NCBI RefSeq assembly: GCF_013277415.1
Contig: NZ_VMMX01000003.1
Location: forward strand, 189,790-239,410
Length of the DNA: 49,621 nucleotides
Reading direction: 5' to 3'
From: Streptococcus sp. 68
Lineage (GTDB): Bacteria > Bacillota > Bacilli > Lactobacillales > Streptococcaceae
Part shown: positions 45,989-49,621 of the stretch, one piece after another
Numbering within the stretch: position 1 is the first letter of the stretch
Layout: every line of letters begins with the position of its first letter
Program-made: the position numbers and the translations under genes
The notes under the pieces: generated by a model
What the model was told of the DNA's origin: nothing
The model's database searches: none
The model's input: the letters and a program-made list of their open reading frames with translations, nothing else

Positions 45989-46885
45989 TTATAAAACTTC
46001 TATCTCAAACCCTATTTCTTCAACCTGATTGGCTTCTAAGAGACGAACATTCTTCTTATCTTCTAAATGATCTCCTTCTTCAAGGGATGTTGACAAGCCA
46101 GACCATGGTTCAAAGGCAATGAAAGGTCCCTTGTTCAAAGTTGACCAGATGATGAGGTTTGGAAACTCTGCAAAGTGCACTTTCAATCCCTTATCATGTT
46201 TACGAGAACGAAGGACAATTGTTCGAGATTGCAATTCATCCAAAGTCACTGCATCTGTGCTGAAAAGATCATAACTAAGATCTATTTCTTTTTGTCCCTC
46301 TAGCCATGGACTTCTATCTTGGAAATCCAACATACCTGTTTCTGGGAAAGGGCGTGGAACAGAGCAAGTCTCTTCTTTCTCAAACTCTAAATAGTAATCT
46401 TCATAGACCTCATCATCCAGTAGAGGACAATTAAAGCCTGGATGTCCACCAATAAAGTAAGGCATGACCTTGCTAGTTTCTTTATTAAATATTTTGTATT
46501 GAGTTCGTACTGTCTTGCCAGTAAGGATATAAGTGATTTCTAGGCGGAAATGATAAGGGTAGTTCTGATAGCTATTTTCATCGTCTTCAATTGCAAAAGT
46601 TACACTCTTGTCTGTCTGTTCAACTAATTCAAATTCTTTCTTGCGGACCAGACCATGACGAGGAATCTTTCCTTTACTTTCTTGTCCATTATCATCTATA
46701 TAAAGTGCTGTATCCTCTCTCAATGAACCACAAATGGGAAAGAGAACAGGAGCTTGTCCACTCCAATATGTAGCATCTCCTTGCCACAAATACTCAAGAC
46801 CTTCAGCATCTTTTATAGAAGAAAGAGCCCCACCAAAACTGTTAAATTGAACTCTTAATTGTTCTGATTTTAATTCAATTACCAT
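45989..46885 (-). CDS. lacX: Aldose 1-epimerase-like protein LacX
   Basis: Galactose mutarotase-like protein that often travels with lac genes; its substrate has not been settled as far as I know. Beta-sandwich fold of 298 aa with GGHPGFNCPL near 147-156 (a key His of the family) and LIIWSTLNKGPFIAFEPWSG near 250-269. YLWQGDATYWSGQAPVLFPICGSLR near 31-55 is the usual opening motif. It is separated from gatC by a BOX element and a terminator and from lacA by the lacA promoter, so its own promoter is unclear. Confidence 0.9.
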   Translation of the reverse strand: MVIELKSEQLRVQFNSFGGALSSIKDAEGLEYLWQGDATYWSGQAPVLFPICGSLREDTALYIDDNGQESKGKIPRHGLVRKKEFELVEQTDKSVTFAIEDDENSYQNYPYHFRLEITYILTGKTVRTQYKIFNKETSKVMPYFIGGHPGFNCPLLDDEVYEDYYLEFEKEETCSVPRPFPETGMLDFQDRSPWLEGQKEIDLSYDLFSTDAVTLDELQSRTIVLRSRKHDKGLKVHFAEFPNLIIWSTLNKGPFIAFEPWSGLSTSLEEGDHLEDKKNVRLLEANQVEEIGFEIEVL

Positions 46886-46916
46886 TATTTTCTCCGATTT
46901 CTTGATAGTTTATAAA

Positions 46917-46957
46917 AAACTAGGCTGTCACTCCTAAACGGTATGACAACCTAGTTT
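46917..46957 (-). terminator. Terminator between gatC and lacX
   Basis: A 14-bp stem, AAACTAGGTTGTCA ... TGACAGCCTAGTTT with one G-U pair, is followed by TTTTAT on the - strand. It ends 32 bases before the lacX start codon. Confidence 0.85.
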
Positions 46958-46967
46958 CAACAATTTA

Positions 46968-47071
46968 CACTCTGCGAAAATCCAATTCAAACTTCGTCAG
47001 CGTCGCCTTGCCGTACTTTAGTACAGCCTGCGGCTAGCTTCCTAGTTTGCTCTTTGATTTTCATTGAGCTT
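46968..47071 (+). repeat. BOX element, boxA-boxC type
   Basis: Starts ACTCTGCGAAAATCC, contains TTCGTCAGCGTCGCCTTGCC, joins through GTACTTTAGTAC and ends with GCGGCTAGCTTCCTAGTTTG and TTTTCATTGAGCTTAC. boxB is absent. It sits between gatC and lacX. Confidence 0.92.
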
Positions 47072-47089
47072 ACATTTTATAGGAGCTCA

Positions 47090-48565
47090 TTATTTTGCTT
47101 TTGCTGCGTACTCTTCGTTACGTTTAATCATTTGTTTTCTGTACCATGCAAAGATACCGATATAGAATACAAGGAAGACTACTGCACCAAGGATTGCTTT
47201 GATATCACCAGTTGTAGTGTTACCAATTGTCCAACCAAGAAGTTTTTCGATTGGTCCTTCAAGAGTTGAGTGAGTGATCAATTGAGTTTCGCTCACACCT
47301 GCTGGGAAGGCACCTACACCTTTAGCAAGTTCTGTTGCAAATGGTGCGATAAGTGTACCTGAAAGAAGGAAGAGTGGCAACAAGAGTGTTCCGAAGATAA
47401 TCATACGGAGCAATTTACCACGTGTTACAACCAAGAGAGCTGGAGTAACACCCATAGCAATGATACCTGCAAGTGGCAAGATACCATTTCCGACTTTTGA
47501 AAGAAGTACTGCTTCAACCAACATGATTGGTGCAAGTACGTTAGCACAAGCCCAAATTTCAGCACGACCAGCAATGAATGGCCAGTCAAGACCGATGTTG
47601 AATTTACGTCCTTGAAGACGTTTAGTAGCAACGTTTGTAATACCTTGTGAAAGTGGTTCTACGGCAGCGATGAACCATGAACCGATAAGTGAGAAGAGTT
47701 CCAAAGATACACCGGCAGTCAAACCAAGAGACAACCATCCTCTGATAACAAGACGCCATTTATCTGCATCTTCAACTCCTGCAATTGGATGTGGAGTTCC
47801 CATAATACCGATAACAATACCAAGAATGAAACCGATAAAGAATTTAGATCCCCAGAAACCGATTTTCTTGTTCAATTTAGCAGCATCAAAGTCATATTTA
47901 TCAAGACCTGGGAAGAATTTTTCAAAAATCTTATCCAAAACCATGATAACTGGGTTCATCATGTAGTTCATGTGAGTTGATGTCATTGGTGATGAACTTG
48001 GAGCGTTAAGAAGGTCATCAAATGTAGGTTTCATCAAGTCAGAGTTGATAATTTTCAACACACCAACAAGGACGATAGCTGCTGTAGCAATAAAGAGTGA
48101 AACCCCTTGACTCACACCGTTGTTGTCTGCATACCATTTAATCAAAAGACCTGTGATAGACAAGTGCCAGATATCAAAGATATCAACGTCAAGTGTATCT
48201 GTTTTCTTCATAGCTAGCATCACTATGTTGACAATCAACATGATGAGCAAGAAGTATAGCGTCCAAGCAGAACCCCAAGTGATTGTTGCAAGTGGTGCCC
48301 AACCAACGTCAGTGATACTCAATTGGATACCAGTGTTTTCAACGAATTTTGCAAGCGATGCTGAGAAAGCAGTGTTGAGCATACCGATGATAGCACCGAT
48401 ACCAGTAAGAGCGATGGCAAGTTTGATACCACCTTCAAGCGCTTTGGAGAATTTCACTCCAAAAAGTAGAGCCAATACTGTCAAAATGATCAACATGATG
48501 ACAGGACCACCCATATCTAAGACGGGCGTGAAAACCTTTTTGATTAGGTCAAAGATTGCATCCAT
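47090..48565 (-). CDS. gatC: Galactitol-type PTS enzyme IIC (GatC)
   Basis: Membrane carrier of the galactitol PTS family, 491 aa with about ten hydrophobic helices. Family features are FTPVLDMGGPVIMLIILTVLALLFG near the N-end and the PSSSPMTSTHMNYMMNPVI loop near 190. In pneumococcus this system is reported to carry galactose, yielding galactose-6-phosphate for lacABCD, and its place beside the lac genes fits. Specificity is not provable from sequence. Follows gatB by 47 bp. Confidence 0.92.
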   Translation of the reverse strand: MDAIFDLIKKVFTPVLDMGGPVIMLIILTVLALLFGVKFSKALEGGIKLAIALTGIGAIIGMLNTAFSASLAKFVENTGIQLSITDVGWAPLATITWGSAWTLYFLLIMLIVNIVMLAMKKTDTLDVDIFDIWHLSITGLLIKWYADNNGVSQGVSLFIATAAIVLVGVLKIINSDLMKPTFDDLLNAPSSSPMTSTHMNYMMNPVIMVLDKIFEKFFPGLDKYDFDAAKLNKKIGFWGSKFFIGFILGIVIGIMGTPHPIAGVEDADKWRLVIRGWLSLGLTAGVSLELFSLIGSWFIAAVEPLSQGITNVATKRLQGRKFNIGLDWPFIAGRAEIWACANVLAPIMLVEAVLLSKVGNGILPLAGIIAMGVTPALLVVTRGKLLRMIIFGTLLLPLFLLSGTLIAPFATELAKGVGAFPAGVSETQLITHSTLEGPIEKLLGWTIGNTTTGDIKAILGAVVFLVFYIGIFAWYRKQMIKRNEEYAAKAK

Positions 48566-48612
48566 AACAGTTCCTCCCTTTTTTATGTTATATGAATGTT
48601 AACAAATTAAAA

Positions 48613-48918
48613 TTAGCTTAACCCGTGTTCTTTAATAGCTGCTTCAATATTATCATATACTGGAGCACTCATAGCTGGGATACGGAATAAGATTGGTCCA
48701 GCTTCGATAACTGGAATACCTGGGTCAAAACCAAGGTCTGTCGCAGCAATTGGTGTGAAGATGTCATAACCTTTGATAAGGTCTTCGTTAACGTCTTTGA
48801 CCATGACTGCATCACAGTGCACATCGTAACCACGGTTTGAAAGTTCTTCTTCAAGAGCACTTTTAATTTGGTGGCTTGAGTTAACACCTGCACCGCAGGC
48901 AGCAAGAATTTTAATCAT
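48613..48918 (-). CDS. gatB: Galactitol-type PTS enzyme IIB (GatB)
   Basis: Cytosolic phosphocarrier between GatA and GatC. I start it at ATG 48918, which has GGAGGAG just upstream, giving 101 aa with MIKILAACGAGVNSSHQIK at the N-end; the phospho-cysteine is C8. The longer frame to 48954 runs into the gatA end and has no ribosome binding site. IPVIEAGPILFRIP closes the domain as in other GatB proteins. Confidence 0.93.
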   Translation of the reverse strand: MIKILAACGAGVNSSHQIKSALEEELSNRGYDVHCDAVMVKDVNEDLIKGYDIFTPIAATDLGFDPGIPVIEAGPILFRIPAMSAPVYDNIEAAIKEHGLS

Positions 48919-48956
48919 ATGGATCTCCTCCGATTTAATATTTTTAATAGACAAGA

Positions 48957-49433
48957 TTAAGCGATTGCTTCAGCGATATAAGCATAGAGGGCTTCTGGTT
49001 CAGAAATTTTTGATAGGTCTTCAAGATGACCATTTCCTGTGAAGAAGTCCATCAACTGAGCAAGAATATTCGTTTGACTTGAACTTGAGTTATTAATGAT
49101 AAAGAAGAGCAAGGATACTTCTACTTCCTTATCTGGCGCAATCATGTTGTGGAAGGTCACCGGTTTCTCTAATCGAACGACCACAACTTTTTCAGCTAGA
49201 TTATGAACAATATCTGTGTGAGGAATAGCCACATTCGGCAAATCTTTACCCAAAAATTCCATATCTAAGCCAGTTGGAAATGACTTTTCACGCGTGATCA
49301 AGGCTTCACGATAGGTCGGAGTTACGATTTCTCGTTCTTCCAATAAAGTTGCAACCTGATCAAAGAGATGTTCTTGATTATCCGCTTCTAAGCAAAACAC
49401 AAGGTTTTTGTCAAAGAAATGATCTAATCCCAT
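48957..49433 (-). CDS. gatA: Galactitol-type PTS enzyme IIA (GatA)
   Basis: Mannitol/fructose-type EIIA that takes phosphate from HPr. The acceptor is H72 in NVAIPHTD. I choose ATG 49433 (AAGGGAAAA upstream, 158 aa); the ATG at 49454 would lie only about 10 bases after the predicted transcription start. LGKDLPN and ILAQLMDFF are typical of the domain. First gene of gatABC, with promoter and cre-like site just upstream. Confidence 0.92.
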   Translation of the reverse strand: MGLDHFFDKNLVFCLEADNQEHLFDQVATLLEEREIVTPTYREALITREKSFPTGLDMEFLGKDLPNVAIPHTDIVHNLAEKVVVVRLEKPVTFHNMIAPDKEVEVSLLFFIINNSSSSQTNILAQLMDFFTGNGHLEDLSKISEPEALYAYIAEAIA

Positions 49434-49469
49434 AAGGTTTTCCCTTCTTTCCATTAACTTTACGACCTA

Positions 49470-49498
49470 AGTATAACACTATATGAAATCGTTGTCAA
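49470..49498 (-). promoter_or_regulatory. gatA promoter with cre-like site
   Basis: On the - strand TTGACA (49493-49498), 17 bases, TATACT (49470-49475). TGACAACGATTTCA (49484-49497) overlaps the -35 and matches the cre consensus with one mismatch. Upstream, 49545-49583 has TGTTTGTTTATATGTTTG-type repeats shared with the lacA promoter. Confidence 0.7.
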
Positions 49499-49544
49499 TA
49501 GTTTTCTGTTGATTTTTGTCTCTTTTTTTATATTTTTGTTGTTC

Positions 49545-49583
49545 TTATAGTTTGTTGTATAAAAACAAACATATAAACAAACA
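49545..49583 (-). promoter_or_regulatory. Putative LacR operator tract upstream of gatA
   Basis: On the + strand it reads AGTTTGTTGTATAAAAACAA and then ACATATAAACAAACAC. The AACAAACATA words match those at lacA (about 45953-45971). Proposed as binding sites of the same regulator; not proven. Confidence 0.5.
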
Positions 49584-49606
49584 CTTCAAACGTTTTTCCT
49601 GTTCTA

Positions 49607-49621
49607 ATACTCAATGAAAAT
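49607..49621 (-). repeat. BOX element, boxC end (cut by window edge)
   Basis: The last 15 bases, AATACTCAATGAAAAT, are the boxC terminus in reverse orientation, the same word that ends the other elements. The rest lies beyond the window. Confidence 0.7.

Overview
The window looks like a chromosomal segment of a mitis-group Streptococcus (S. mitis, S. oralis or a close relative of S. pneumoniae). The evidence is AT-rich DNA with streptococcal ribosome binding sites, BOX elements (the pneumococcal/mitis intergenic repeat), an IgA1 protease whose N-terminus closely follows the pneumococcal protein as I remember it, a XerS recombinase with its streptococcal dif site, and a lac/tagatose gene order like the pneumococcal one. 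From memory, pneumococcus has aco/lplA genes after xerS and phtA/phtB before ptsI. Neither set is here, so a non-pneumococcal member of the group is more likely.

Layout. 1-12700: an uncharacterised Cys-rich protein, then two giant cell-wall M26 zinc metalloproteases in tandem (Iga, and a ZmpB/ZmpD-like paralogue). 12.8-16.1 kb: rbgA, rnhB and a ClC-type chloride transporter. 16.1-18.2 kb: the replication terminus module, with a dif_SL site next to xerS. Left of dif every clear gene is on +. Right of it almost every gene is on -, as expected where the two replichores meet. 18.3-23.2 kb: an ung-mutX-pyrC-MATE row with a nonsense-broken small gene inside it, and a HAD phosphatase. 23.2-25.6 kb: an unassigned accessory patch of small membrane proteins with what may be a dead double-glycine-leader peptide gene. 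25.6-29.2 kb: a complete PTS-dependent dihydroxyacetone kinase locus (dhaKLM) with a divergent dhaS-dhaQ activator pair, a DhaS-type operator and a cre site. 29.3-32.6 kb: a ClbS/DfsB-like protein, a YkgJ-like cysteine cluster protein and the general PTS genes ptsI-ptsH. 32.7-36.5 kb: nrdH-nrdE-nrdF (class Ib ribonucleotide reductase) behind two NrdR-like boxes. 36.8-49.5 kb: lacR, then on the opposite strand the gat PTS (gatABC), lacX, the tagatose-6-phosphate pathway (lacABCD) and lacTFEG.

How the genes work together. EI and HPr supply phosphate to LacFE, GatABC and DhaM, all within 25 kb. Lactose enters as lactose-6-phosphate through LacFE and is cleaved by LacG. Galactose is probably taken up by GatABC. 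Galactose-6-phosphate then passes through LacAB, LacC and LacD to triose phosphates. DhaKLM also yields dihydroxyacetone phosphate. Control visible in the DNA includes cre-like sites at lacT, gatA and dhaK, a LacT antiterminator RNA site overlapping a terminator, AACAAA-rich tracts at lacR, lacA and gatA that could bind LacR, and the dha operator. No rRNA, tRNA, CRISPR array, prophage or intact insertion sequence was recognised. All similarity statements rest on reading and memory; no database search was run.
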